DNA from: a bacterium
GTDB lineage: Bacteria > Sysuimicrobiota > Sysuimicrobiia > Sysuimicrobiales > Segetimicrobiaceae
Direction: 5' to 3'
Length of the DNA: 41,486 nt
Assembly (NCBI GenBank): GCA_035295165.1
Contig: DATGJN010000022.1
Coordinates: 1-41,486, forward strand
A program made the position numbers and the translations under genes. Shown here piece by piece: positions 25,069 to 33,557 of this stretch. Position 1 is the first letter of the stretch, and every line of letters begins with the position of its first letter. The notes beneath the pieces were generated by a model that had not been told where the DNA came from, made no database searches, and saw nothing but the letters and a program-made list of their open reading frames with translations.

Positions 25069-25440
25069 GGCGGTGGCTCCGAGCCCCGCGACGGCTGGCA
25101 GCTGTGGCCGTGCGCCCATCGGTTCACGTGCCGAGCACGCGGGTCCCCGGCGAGGGGACGGCGTGCCTCCGTTCCCGATCCGCGACTGGTCTGTTCGAGA
25201 CGCATGCTACGGTTCCACACAACCCACGTCCGAGGTCTTGACTGCTGGTGTTGAGCCGACGTTCGGCGGGCGGGGCGGAATCCCCTGGTGTGCTCCGCGC
25301 CGACGGAGCGCCCGGTGCGGTAGGATTGCGACCAGTTCCAACGAGTGTGGACCCGCACCGGGTGTCCTCGCCGCTGGCCTTGCGTGCATGGTGCGATCAG
25401 GCTCGGGCGCCGCCGGGACGAGGCTGGCGGCGGCTCTGGG
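25069..25440. other. Gap without recognisable gene
   Basis: A stretch of 372 bp lies between the start of the VWA gene and the stop of an XRE-TPR regulator, both on the minus strand. The promoter of the VWA gene should lie here, but no -35/-10 pair with good spacing was found. Open frames in it are short or Arg-rich and lack start signals. No tRNA or repeat was seen. Confidence 0.5.
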
Positions 25441-26517
25441 TTACCCGGAGGCCTCGGGACTCAGCCGCGGCGCCGGCAGCATCAATCCGGCGCCGGTGAT
25501 TCGCCGGATCGCGGCCGCGAGGAGCTTCATCGCCTCCGCCGTGCGGCCGGCGTGGGTGTACAGGGCGATGGCCATGAGGAGCGCGGAGTCCGCCTTGATC
25601 AGGTCTCCGCGCGTGGCGTACAGGCGTCCCAGTGCCTCCTGGGCTTCGGCTCCGAGCACCGGATTCGGAACTTCCGCTGCCGCTTCCGTGGCGGCGAGCA
25701 GCGTGGCCTCCGCCTCGTCGAGCTGTCCGTGCCGCTCGAGCAGCGTGCCGCGCGCCGTCGCCAGATACGCTTTGGGAAACGGCTGCAGATCCGGGAGATC
25801 GATCGAGGTAGCTTCGAGGCCCCGTTCGATGTCTCCGAGGCGAAGCCAGATCTGCCCGATGGCGCCACTCGCGGTTGCCGCGATGTCGTAGTAGCCTTGG
25901 GCCCTTGCCCGTCCCGAGACGCTAGACAGCAATTCGATCGCGTTCGGGACGTCACCGGCCCGGTCGAGGATCATCCCCTCATAGAGCGCCGCCTTCATCG
26001 ACAGGCCGGGGATCCCGGTCTGCTGGGCGTTCGAGGCCAACTGACGAAACGCTTCGGCCGACGTGTCGAGCCCGCTGTTCGCCTCGGCCCACGCTTGCAA
26101 TAGTTCGGCCTCCAGCGCGAGCCCGGCAGACACGCTTGGCGCGATGACCGCATCCCACAACCGTGCCGCCAGGAGCGCGTCCGTGACGCGGCTTTGAATC
26201 ATGAGCGCCCATCCCAGGTTGATGACATGGCGGCCCCAGGTGGGCTCGGTGACCGCGTCGTCGACCTCTACGCCGAGACGGCGCGCGATGACGACGACGC
26301 GCGTGAGCGGCATGCGGTACCGCGCGCTCCGTTCGATCCGGCTGAGCGACGCCGCGCTCAATCCGGGGACAGTGACGTCGACGAGGCGGAGGCCACGTGC
26401 GAGGCGGACACGATGCAGCCGCGTCCCGCGTACCCACACAAGGGCCGCGCTGACAATGAAACACGAGCAAGGCCCCAGGGCGACCGCCGACCCGGTCCCC
26501 CAAACGTGCGTTAACAT
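25441..26517 (-). CDS. XRE-family regulator with C-terminal TPR-like repeats
   Basis: An open frame of 358 codons. Residues 30-90 resemble an XRE/Cro helix-turn-helix: R-L-A-R-G-L-R-L-V-D-V, then G-L-S-A-A-S-L-S-R-I-E-R-S and V-V-V-I-A-R-R-L-G-V-E. The rest is a run of helical pairs with TPR character, such as G-R-L-Y-A-T-R-G-D-L-I-K-A-D-S-A-L and A-L-Y-E-G-M-I-L-D-R-A-G-D-V-P-N-A. The layout recalls peptide-sensing RRNPP-type regulators, though the DNA target and ligand are unknown. The start is uncertain: ATG 26517 has GGAG directly adjoining it, while GTG 26439 would start just ahead of the helix-turn-helix. TTGACC (26560-26555) and TAATAC (26540-26535) might be a promoter with short 14-bp spacing. 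It diverges from a second regulator of the same build. Confidence 0.7.
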   Translation of the reverse strand: MLTHVWGTGSAVALGPCSCFIVSAALVWVRGTRLHRVRLARGLRLVDVTVPGLSAASLSRIERSARYRMPLTRVVVIARRLGVEVDDAVTEPTWGRHVINLGWALMIQSRVTDALLAARLWDAVIAPSVSAGLALEAELLQAWAEANSGLDTSAEAFRQLASNAQQTGIPGLSMKAALYEGMILDRAGDVPNAIELLSSVSGRARAQGYYDIAATASGAIGQIWLRLGDIERGLEATSIDLPDLQPFPKAYLATARGTLLERHGQLDEAEATLLAATEAAAEVPNPVLGAEAQEALGRLYATRGDLIKADSALLMAIALYTHAGRTAEAMKLLAAAIRRITGAGLMLPAPRLSPEASG

Positions 26518-27230
26518 CTCCGTCCAACATCGTAGTATTATTGCGAAGGCCGCAGGTCAAGCGGCGGTGTCGTCTTTCGGACATTTGTTGCATGGATATG
26601 GACAGCCGCCAACGTTACATTATCTTCGCCCTCTCCGCCCCGCCACCACTTCGCTGGTGTGCGGCGGGTTCCAACGGGCTGCGCCGATCCGTAGGGGCAA
26701 GGATGAAGATTCTCCGTAAACTTGTCCCAAGTATTGCCGAGAGTTGACTGTACCTCAGCAGGCGCAAAGGCGACCGAAGCGTTCCAAAGTGTGGCACGGT
26801 TGTCCGAACATGTCCGCAATTCTCCCGGGGGCCGCCGTCTTACGTGGTCCAAGACTGCTGAAAATCGATCCCCTCTTTGCGTTTTCACCCCGGTTGATAT
26901 CTTGGGTGGGGGGATGTTCGGTGTCGTGTTGCATATCACGCTGGGTGTCAGGACATTGTCGTGTCTCAAGGGGTGCTGTGCGCCCATGCAGGTAACTCAG
27001 GCCGTACCTGTTTCGACCGCGTCCGCGCCTTCGTCGGAGTCGACGTCAGCACGCCGGCGGAGAGAGCGCGCATAGGCGGTACGTCGGAAGCTCGGACTGC
27101 AGCTCGTCGTCAGTCGCGCCGCACCGTCGGCGCATCGATATGTTCTCACCGTCATCCCCAGCGACACGAGGCTCACGGCAATCGGCCATCGGTACCGAAC
27201 GCGACCTCCAACCACCTGAGGGGGTGACCT
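26518..27230. other. AT-richer intergenic region between two divergent regulators
   Basis: This 713-bp stretch is the longest without a clear gene and looks less G+C-rich than its surroundings. It must hold the promoters of both flanking XRE-TPR genes. Short open frames occur: one at 26703-26747 encodes the 14-residue MKILRKLVPSIAES with a G-rich stretch before it. None can be called a gene. Scattered half-palindromes around TGTCCGAACATGTCCG (about 26808-26823) could be operator parts, but no clear repeat family was found. Confidence 0.5.
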
Positions 27231-28442
27231 GTGACCGTTTCAGCACCGTTTCCGCTCGCGGACCGCGTCCGGCGGGCGCGTCTGGCGGCTGGGTTGACAC
27301 AGGCGCAATTGGCCGGGAAGGAAGTTGCAGCTCGCACTATCTCCCGCATCGAGCGGGGGCATGTGCGTCCGTCTCGCCGGGTGCTGCTCCACATCGCGCA
27401 ACGCCTTGGGCGTCCGCTTCGGTACTTCGTTGGGGACGCCGTGCCGGACGAACACGAAGTGGACTACGTGCTGGCTCGCGCAGGGCTCCGGCAGCTCGCC
27501 GGAGATCAAGAGGGCGCGGAGCGTCTCTTCGCGAGGGCGGTCGAATTGGCGTCGAGCGCCGACGACCCCGCGCGTCTGGCGCTTGCGCGGCTGGAGCAGC
27601 TGAGCGTTCGCATCGGTCGAACCCGGACGCCCGAGGCCGAGGCCGAGCTCGCACGTGCGCGGGCTGAAGCCGAGCAGTTTGGACACGCCGAGGCCATTGC
27701 AAGGAGCCACTACGCGCTCGCAGCGGCGCTCCAGGACGACGGTCTCATCGAGCGGGCGCGCGCAGCGCTCGAAGCCGGGTGGAAGGCGCTGAACGGGCGC
27801 TGGCCTGAGGTCGGCGTCTTGTTTGTCGCCGCCCTCGCCCGGCTGACCGCCGCGTGGGGCGGGGACGCGCAGGGACTCAGTCGTCTCCTCGGTGGGCTGG
27901 GGCGCGCCTGCGACCCGCGCAGCGTCGTGCACGCGTACGAGACTCAAGCGGAGCGCACCTACGCCTCCGGAGAGGTTCGCATCGCGCTGGAGGCGGCACG
28001 GCACGCCCTCGCCTTCAGACGGTTGATCGCGGCGAAGACCCACGAGGCGACCGCGCGCTATCAGCTCGCCCAACTCGCCCGCCGGTCCGGTCGCACCGAG
28101 GACGCCGTCGCCGAACTCACGAGAGCGTGCGCGCTCGCCCGAGGTGTGGGCGACTACCTCACAGAGGTCCAAAGCCTGGTGAGTCTCGGAGGACTCCATT
28201 CGCGAGCGGGTCGGATCGGAGAGGCCGCCCAGGTCCTTGAGGAGGCGCGTATGGTGTTTCTCCGCGTCGCGGACCCTTGCACGCGGCCCGGTGCGCCGGG
28301 CCACGGCACCTCGGGCCTGGACACCGGCCGGTCGTTTCTCGACTACCACCCAGCATCGAACGTCGAACCGCCGGCCGCTGCGGGAGACCCGAGGGACCGC
28401 TTCGACACACCGTCCGGTGAGACGCTAGACCAGATGGACTAG
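27231..28442 (+). CDS. XRE-family regulator with C-terminal TPR-like repeats
   Basis: A 403-residue protein. Residues 8-65 are a clear XRE helix-turn-helix: R-V-R-R-A-R-L-A-A-G-L-T-Q-A-Q-L-A, then A-A-R-T-I-S-R-I-E-R-G-H-V-R-P-S, then L-G-R-P-L-R-Y-F. Residues 75-345 are helical pairs of TPR type, such as A-G-D-Q-E-G-A-E-R-L-F-A-R-A-V-E-L and S-G-R-T-E-D-A-V-A-E-L-T-R-A. The last 55 or so residues are low-complexity and probably disordered. GTG 27231 is preceded by GAGGGGG at about 7 nt. It shares its build with the divergent regulator at 25441-26517 and may act on the same intergenic region. Targets are unknown; the downstream genes (from 28653) are on the same strand after 210 bp. Confidence 0.8.
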   Translation: MTVSAPFPLADRVRRARLAAGLTQAQLAGKEVAARTISRIERGHVRPSRRVLLHIAQRLGRPLRYFVGDAVPDEHEVDYVLARAGLRQLAGDQEGAERLFARAVELASSADDPARLALARLEQLSVRIGRTRTPEAEAELARARAEAEQFGHAEAIARSHYALAAALQDDGLIERARAALEAGWKALNGRWPEVGVLFVAALARLTAAWGGDAQGLSRLLGGLGRACDPRSVVHAYETQAERTYASGEVRIALEAARHALAFRRLIAAKTHEATARYQLAQLARRSGRTEDAVAELTRACALARGVGDYLTEVQSLVSLGGLHSRAGRIGEAAQVLEEARMVFLRVADPCTRPGAPGHGTSGLDTGRSFLDYHPASNVEPPAAAGDPRDRFDTPSGETLDQMD

Positions 28443-28652
28443 TTCGCTTCCCGTGACCTCGCGGCGCGCGTCCCGCCGGATCTCGACCCGGCGCCCTCGC
28501 GTCTCTTGCGTTCGCGCGCCTCGTAACAGTCGTGTGAGTTTTTCCGTACGTCGTGGATCCCGGGCAGGGTGGGCTCGCGGACAGGCCGAAAACGCACGCA
28601 CACACAGGCCGCACGACGCCTGCGCGAACTCCGCATCAGGAGGCCATGACGA

Positions 28653-29630
28653 ATGGATGGGATCTCGAACCGCCGCGACCGTCCGGCGGCGGCACTCACG
28701 CATCTTGGGCAGTACGTCCTGGAGGAGTGGGCGGAAGAGTACCATCACGGGCACCTCAGTCGGCGGGAGTTCCTCAGACGAATCGGGGTGTTTTCCGGTG
28801 GGGCCGCGCTCGCCGGCACGGTGCTCGCCGCGGTGGGCGTGCAGGCATCCCCGGAAGAGTTGGCGGCTGCCGCCGCTTCCCCCGCGCCCGCCAGGCTCGT
28901 TGCACAGGCGCCCATGGTGCCGCCGGATGATCCCGCGGTGCGCGCGCAGTTGATCAGCTACCCGTCGGGGAGTGCTTCCGTGATCGGGTACCTGGTCCAG
29001 CCGGTCGGCAAGTCCGTGGCGCCGGGCGTGGTCATCACCCACGAGAATCGCGGTCTGCTCGATCACCACATGGACGTTGCGAGGCGGGTGGCCAAGGCCG
29101 GCTACGTCGCCCTGGCGCCCGATCTCGCGTCGCCGATCGGCGGGACCGCGAAGTACCAGGACCTCGCGCAGGTGACCGCGTTTCTCGGACAGACGCCCCC
29201 GGCGCAACTCGTCGCGATGTTGGACGCTGGCGTGCGTCACCTGCAACGCCTCGCGGCGGTGCGGCGAGATCGAGTCGGGGCCATGGGGTTCTGCTTCGGC
29301 GGCGGGCTGACGTGGCAGCTCGCCATGCAGAACGGCGACCTGAAGGCGGTCGTCCCGTTCTACGGACCGAACCCACCGTCGCTCGACGGTGTCGCCCACA
29401 TCCGGGCGGCGGTGCTGGCGTTCTACGGCGCGCTCGACGAGCGAGTAGACGCCGGTATTCCCGCGATGCGCGCGGCGCTCGGGCAGGCCCACGTCACGTA
29501 CGAGATCGTCGTCGAGCCGAACGCAGGCCACGCGTTCTTCAACGACACCGGCCCCGCGTACAACGCCGCGGCGGCCACGGACGCGTGGCCCAAGACCATC
29601 GCGTGGTTTGCGAAGTACCTGGGCAGCTAG
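28653..29630 (+). CDS. Tat-exported dienelactone hydrolase-family protein
   Basis: A 325-residue alpha/beta hydrolase. After about 35 polar residues comes a twin-arginine signal (S-R-R-E-F-L-R-R, then a Gly/Ala-rich core), so the enzyme should be exported folded. The catalytic triad of the dienelactone hydrolase family is present: Cys214 in G-F-C-F-G-G, Asp262 in G-A-L-D-E-R and His293 in G-H-A-F-F. These enzymes open cyclic esters such as dienelactone in aromatic breakdown, but exported members often have other ester or lactone substrates. ATG 28653 is supported by AGGAGG 9 nt upstream. A cupin gene follows after 213 bp; a shared role is possible but not shown. Confidence 0.87.
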   Translation: MDGISNRRDRPAAALTHLGQYVLEEWAEEYHHGHLSRREFLRRIGVFSGGAALAGTVLAAVGVQASPEELAAAAASPAPARLVAQAPMVPPDDPAVRAQLISYPSGSASVIGYLVQPVGKSVAPGVVITHENRGLLDHHMDVARRVAKAGYVALAPDLASPIGGTAKYQDLAQVTAFLGQTPPAQLVAMLDAGVRHLQRLAAVRRDRVGAMGFCFGGGLTWQLAMQNGDLKAVVPFYGPNPPSLDGVAHIRAAVLAFYGALDERVDAGIPAMRAALGQAHVTYEIVVEPNAGHAFFNDTGPAYNAAAATDAWPKTIAWFAKYLGS

Positions 29631-29843
29631 AAACGCTCGTCACCGCCGGGGTTCGACCCGCGCCGTGATCTTCCGATCGCAGCCCCACGACGGTCACACG
29701 CGCCACGCGTGAGGCGCGGCCTTGGTCGGGCCACGTGACGCTCGCGAGCGAGCCGCGCAGGGTCCGGTGGAGGGTCACCAGGCCCCGCGGCGCCGGATGG
29801 GGAAAGAAGGACACGAGGACAAGTCGACAGGAGGACGCTCGCG

Positions 29844-30254
29844 ATGCTCCGGCCCCCGACGTGCGTCGTGATCTCTCCCAACGAGGGGTACCACGGCAAG
29901 CAGGGTTTCGATTACGTCGCCGGAATCTCGGCGCAGACGGCCGACTCGAAAGGGATCTGCATGCACACGGTGGTGATTCCGCCGGGTGTCACGTCGAAGG
30001 CCCATAGCCATACACACGAAACCGCGATCTACGTCCTCGAAGGGGAAGCGGGGATGTGGTACGGGGAAGGCCTCCGCGAGCACGTGACGGTGAAGGCCGG
30101 GCAATTCCTGTACATTCCGGCCGGCGTGCCCCACCTTGCGTACAATCCGAGCGACCATGCCACGGTGCGAGGTATTCTCGCGCGCACGGACCCGAACGAT
30201 CAGGAGACCGTGGTGCCGTACGACACGCCAGGCAAGGGCGCTCCAAGGGAGTAG
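29844..30254 (+). CDS. Single-domain cupin protein
   Basis: A 136-residue cupin. The first cupin motif reads G-V-T-S-K-A-H54-S-H56-T-H-E59-T-A-I-Y-V-L-E-G; the consensus Glu ligand position is Thr60, with Glu59 one place earlier, so metal binding may be modified. The second motif is P-A-G-V-P-H-L-A-Y-N with the last His. Such proteins bind small organic acids or act as dioxygenases or isomerases; nothing here fixes the reaction. ATG 29844 has AGGAGG 9 nt upstream. There is no signal peptide. It lies between the Tat-exported hydrolase and a carboxymuconolactone-decarboxylase-like gene on the other strand, a set typical of aromatic or lactone metabolism. Confidence 0.85.
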   Translation: MLRPPTCVVISPNEGYHGKQGFDYVAGISAQTADSKGICMHTVVIPPGVTSKAHSHTHETAIYVLEGEAGMWYGEGLREHVTVKAGQFLYIPAGVPHLAYNPSDHATVRGILARTDPNDQETVVPYDTPGKGAPRE

Positions 30255-30421
30255 GGCGCCGCCACAGGCCCGGGATCTCCCGACTGGGCCCGCACGGCGG
30301 CGGAATCGATACGCGCCTTGTTGTCGTTGTGACGCGACATCTGCGGACGGCTCGGGGGCGCTCGACGCCGCCGGCTCACGGTGCCAGATTCCGGGTGCCA
30401 GAAACGTTCGAGGTGACCGTC

Positions 30422-30745
30422 TTACCTCGACCCGGCTCCGGCGGCGAGCGACTCCTCCACCCACGTGCGCACGGTCATCATCGCCGGGAAGCCGAGTGTG
30501 GTGACCGCGAGCAGGACCACGTGGCGGATCTCATCCGGCGTGGCGCCGGCCCGGAGCGCCAGCCTCACGTGCGCATGCGTGGCGCCCTCCATCTGCCGGC
30601 CGATCGCCATCGCGAGCTTCACGAACGCCCTGGTCTTCTCGTCGAGCGGCCCGGCGGCGTGCGCCGCCGCTCCCAGCCGGTCGTAGGCCTGCCAGACCGC
30701 GGGATAGGCATGCTTGAACTCCTCGTACGCGTTCGGTAACGCCAT
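30422..30745 (-). CDS. Carboxymuconolactone decarboxylase-family (AhpD-like) protein
   Basis: A 107-residue helical protein of the CMD/AhpD fold. The family core reads L-D-E-K-T-R-A-F-V-K-L-A-M-A-I-G, then E-G-A-T-H-A-H-V and A-G-A-T-P-D-E-I-R-H-V. AhpD-type peroxidase members carry C-x-x-C where this has no cysteine at all, so a thiol peroxidase role is excluded; a decarboxylase-like or unknown role remains. ATG 30745 has GAGGAGGT just upstream on the minus strand. It diverges from the molybdoenzyme operon. Confidence 0.85.
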   Translation of the reverse strand: MALPNAYEEFKHAYPAVWQAYDRLGAAAHAAGPLDEKTRAFVKLAMAIGRQMEGATHAHVRLALRAGATPDEIRHVVLLAVTTLGFPAMMTVRTWVEESLAAGAGSR

Positions 30746-30839
30746 CGCTGACCTCCTCTTCGGGGAGCGCCGACGTATCACGCTCCACGCGGTCATGCGT
30801 TCGTCGCGAACCCGGCGCGAGCCTCTTCTTCGCGCAGTT

Positions 30840-30867
30840 GGGCCGACCCGCCGCCGGCGGGCGGCCC
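30840..30867. repeat. Strong inverted repeat before the molybdoenzyme operon
   Basis: GGGCCG (30840-30845), one bulged A, CCCGCC (30847-30852), a GCC loop, then GGCGGG (30856-30861) and CGGCCC (30862-30867) form a 12-bp G+C stem. It lies between two divergent genes, about 95 bp from each start. No T-run follows, so it is not an ordinary terminator. It could be an operator or an mRNA leader structure. Confidence 0.45.
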
Positions 30868-30982
30868 GGGATTCGACGGGAAATCGGGTCCCGGACGGAT
30901 ACTCGGTCAGGGGGAGGCGTTGATAGCATTCGGCGTAGGAGCGGGTGCGCCCACGAGTGCGCGCCCGAAAGGGGGATGCACC

Positions 30983-33382
30983 GTGCAGACAATCACGAGG
31001 CGCAGGTTCCTCTGGCAGAGCGGGGTGACGGTCGGCGGATTGGTGGCTGCGCCGCTCGTCCGAGCGGTGCCGGGGAACGCGGCGGTCCCGGCGTCTGCCG
31101 GCACGCGCCTGAGCGTCGCGCACTGGGGATCGTTCACGGCTGAGGTGGCAAACGGCCGGTTCGTGCGTGCGCTGCCGTTCGCGAAGGATCCGTATCCGAA
31201 TCGCATGATCACGGCGATGCCGGACGTGCTGTACGCCCCGAACCGCATCAAGTACCCGATGATCCGGCAGGGGTTCTACCGGGACCGGTCGCGGAGCGAC
31301 ACAAACAAGCGGGGCGTCGAACCGTTCGTCCGCGTGTCGTGGGACGAGGCGCTCGACATCACAGCGGCCGAGTTGCGCCGGGTGAAGAGCCAGTACGGGA
31401 ACCGTGCCATCTATTCCGCGCAGGGCTGGCAGAGCCCCGGCAATTTTCACCCCGCGGGCTCCGCGGTCCAGCGTCTCCTCACGCTGTTCGGCGGGTACGT
31501 CTATCGCATCAATTCGTACAGCGCTCCGGTGTTGCCGGTGATCACCCCGCATGTGTTGGGCGACGCGGCGCCAAGGGCGTCGGTGTGGCCGGTGATCATC
31601 AAGAACAGCACGCTGGTGGTGTGCTTCGGGTACGATCCGCTTCGCAATGCTGAGATGCGCTCCGGCGGAAACGTCGGCCACTTCGACATGGAGTGGATAG
31701 CGCGGCTCCGTGACTCGAAGATTCCGGTCGTCTCGGTCAATCCGGTCGAGGGCGACACGGATCAGTACCTCCGGCCCGAGCGGATCGCCATTCGTCCAAA
31801 CACGGACACGGCGCTCATGCTGGGGCTTGCGCACGTCCTGTACACGGAGAATCTTCACGACAAGGACTTCCTCGCGAAGTATACGGTGGGGTTCGACCGG
31901 TTCGCCGAGTACCTGACCGGCAAGGCGGACGGTCAACCCAAGTCGCCGGAGTGGGCGGCGCCGCTCACGGATGTCCCGGCCGCCACGATCCGGACCCTCG
32001 CGCGGCGCATGGCCAAGTCGCGGACGATGTTGATGGGCGGGTATTCCCTGCAGCGAGCCTCGCACGGGGAACAACCGGTGTGGATGCTGATCACGCTGGC
32101 GGCGATGCTCGGGCAGATCGGGTTGCCCGGGGGAGGCCTGCAGTGTGACTTCCCCGGCGCGCTCGGCGTGCCGCTCGGCAGCGCCCCCGCGGTCCCGGGG
32201 CTGCCCACGGGGACGAACCCGGTGAAGGACTATGTGCCGCTGAACCAGTGGATCGACCTGCTGGCCAGCCCGGGCAAGACCGTCGACTACGACGGGCGGA
32301 AGATCACCTATCCCGACATCCGGCTCGTGTACTTGGCGGGGTCGAACCACTTTAACCAGGCGCAGTACACGAACCGCGTGATCCAGGCGTGGCGCCGCCC
32401 CGAAGTCACGATCGTGCACGATTACGTCTGGACATCGACCGCGAAACACGCCGACATCGTGCTGCCGGCGACGACGACGCTCGAGCGCAACGATATCCTC
32501 GGCACGGATCGCTTCATCATGGCGATGCAGCAGGTCGTGCCGCCGCTGTTCGAGGCGCGCGACGATTTCGCGATCTGCGCCGCGTTGGCCGAGCGCCTCG
32601 GGTTTGGGTCGCAGTTCACCGAGGGGAAGGACGAGATGGCGTGGCTCCGGCAGTTCTACGCGGCGGTTCAACAGCAGGGGAACGCCCGAGGACTCGACCT
32701 GCCCGACTTCGACACGTTCTGGCGGGGCGGGTACATCGAGTTCCCGGTGCCGGATCAGGCCAACCAGGTCGTCGCGTACGCGGACTTCCGGGCGGACCCG
32801 GCCAATCACGCGCTCGGCACCCCGTCGGGCAAGATTGAGATCTACTCCGACACGGTCGCGTCGTTCAAGTACGACGACGTGCCCGGACATGCGACCTGGC
32901 TTCCGCCGTCGGAGTGGCTCGGCAGCCCGCAGGCCGCGCAGTATCCGCTGCATCTCCTGTCCAGTCATCCGAAGGACCGGCTGCACTCGCAACTGGACGA
33001 GACTCGGCTGCGGCAGCGGTACGAGGTCGGGGCGCGCGAGCCGGTCTGGATCAGCCCGGCGGACGCCGCGGCGCGTGGGATCGCGAACGGCGACATCGTG
33101 CGGGTGTTCAACGGCCGCGGTCAGACTCTGGCCGGTGCGGTCGTGACGGCCCGGACGCGTCGCGGCGTCGTCGTGCTGAACGAGGGGGGATGGTACGATC
33201 CGCTGACGGCCGGCCTGCCAGGTACGCTGGACGGGCATGGAGACGTGAATGCGGTGAGCACGGACGCCCCAAGCTCGCGGATGTCCGGCGGCAACCCCAG
33301 CAACTCGATCTTGGTGCAGATCGAGAAGTACACGGGCGCGCCGCCGGCGGTGACGGCGTTTGCGCCGCCGCGGGGAGCCTAG
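30983..33382 (+). CDS. Periplasmic DMSO/TMAO reductase-family molybdoenzyme, paralogue 1 (TorA-like active site)
   Basis: A 799-residue bis-MGD molybdoenzyme of the DorA/TorA branch, which reduces S- or N-oxides in the periplasm. It starts with a Tat signal (T-R-R-R-F-L-W-Q). There is no N-terminal cysteine cluster motif, as expected for this branch. Ser180 in N-S-Y-S-A-P is the molybdenum ligand and Trp149 lies 31 residues before it, exactly the Trp116-Ser147 spacing of Rhodobacter DMSO reductase. The active-site Tyr of DMSO reductase is absent: the segment reads S-A-Q-G-W, one residue shorter, as in TorA. The C-terminal pterin-binding domain (G-I-A-N-G-D-I-V-R-V-F-N) is intact. GTG 30983 gives an N-terminus parallel to paralogue 2 and has an AAAGGGGG site. 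It heads the operon. Confidence 0.9.
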   Translation: MQTITRRRFLWQSGVTVGGLVAAPLVRAVPGNAAVPASAGTRLSVAHWGSFTAEVANGRFVRALPFAKDPYPNRMITAMPDVLYAPNRIKYPMIRQGFYRDRSRSDTNKRGVEPFVRVSWDEALDITAAELRRVKSQYGNRAIYSAQGWQSPGNFHPAGSAVQRLLTLFGGYVYRINSYSAPVLPVITPHVLGDAAPRASVWPVIIKNSTLVVCFGYDPLRNAEMRSGGNVGHFDMEWIARLRDSKIPVVSVNPVEGDTDQYLRPERIAIRPNTDTALMLGLAHVLYTENLHDKDFLAKYTVGFDRFAEYLTGKADGQPKSPEWAAPLTDVPAATIRTLARRMAKSRTMLMGGYSLQRASHGEQPVWMLITLAAMLGQIGLPGGGLQCDFPGALGVPLGSAPAVPGLPTGTNPVKDYVPLNQWIDLLASPGKTVDYDGRKITYPDIRLVYLAGSNHFNQAQYTNRVIQAWRRPEVTIVHDYVWTSTAKHADIVLPATTTLERNDILGTDRFIMAMQQVVPPLFEARDDFAICAALAERLGFGSQFTEGKDEMAWLRQFYAAVQQQGNARGLDLPDFDTFWRGGYIEFPVPDQANQVVAYADFRADPANHALGTPSGKIEIYSDTVASFKYDDVPGHATWLPPSEWLGSPQAAQYPLHLLSSHPKDRLHSQLDETRLRQRYEVGAREPVWISPADAAARGIANGDIVRVFNGRGQTLAGAVVTARTRRGVVVLNEGGWYDPLTAGLPGTLDGHGDVNAVSTDAPSSRMSGGNPSNSILVQIEKYTGAPPAVTAFAPPRGA

Positions 33383-33557
33383 CCCGGGCATAATACGCGC
33401 GGAGGGTGTCGATGGGGCGCTGCACCACCGCGGGCCGCCCTGCGCCGGGTGGCCCGCCTCGTGCGCGAACAGGACTACCAGCGGGCCTGGCGCCGGGCCA
33501 GAGCATGCGGCGCACTCGACCTGATCGCAAATCTGATCGCCATAGGGGAGGACGGAC

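Noticed and set aside
26808-26823. CGAACATGTCCG, similar to an SOS box
   Set aside because: The second half does not match GTTCG at the required spacing; only the first half-site fits.
29655-29690. GGGGTTCGACCC-like stretch resembling a tRNA T-arm
   Set aside because: The flanking bases do not form the five-pair T-stem, and no acceptor, D or anticodon arm can be fitted around it.
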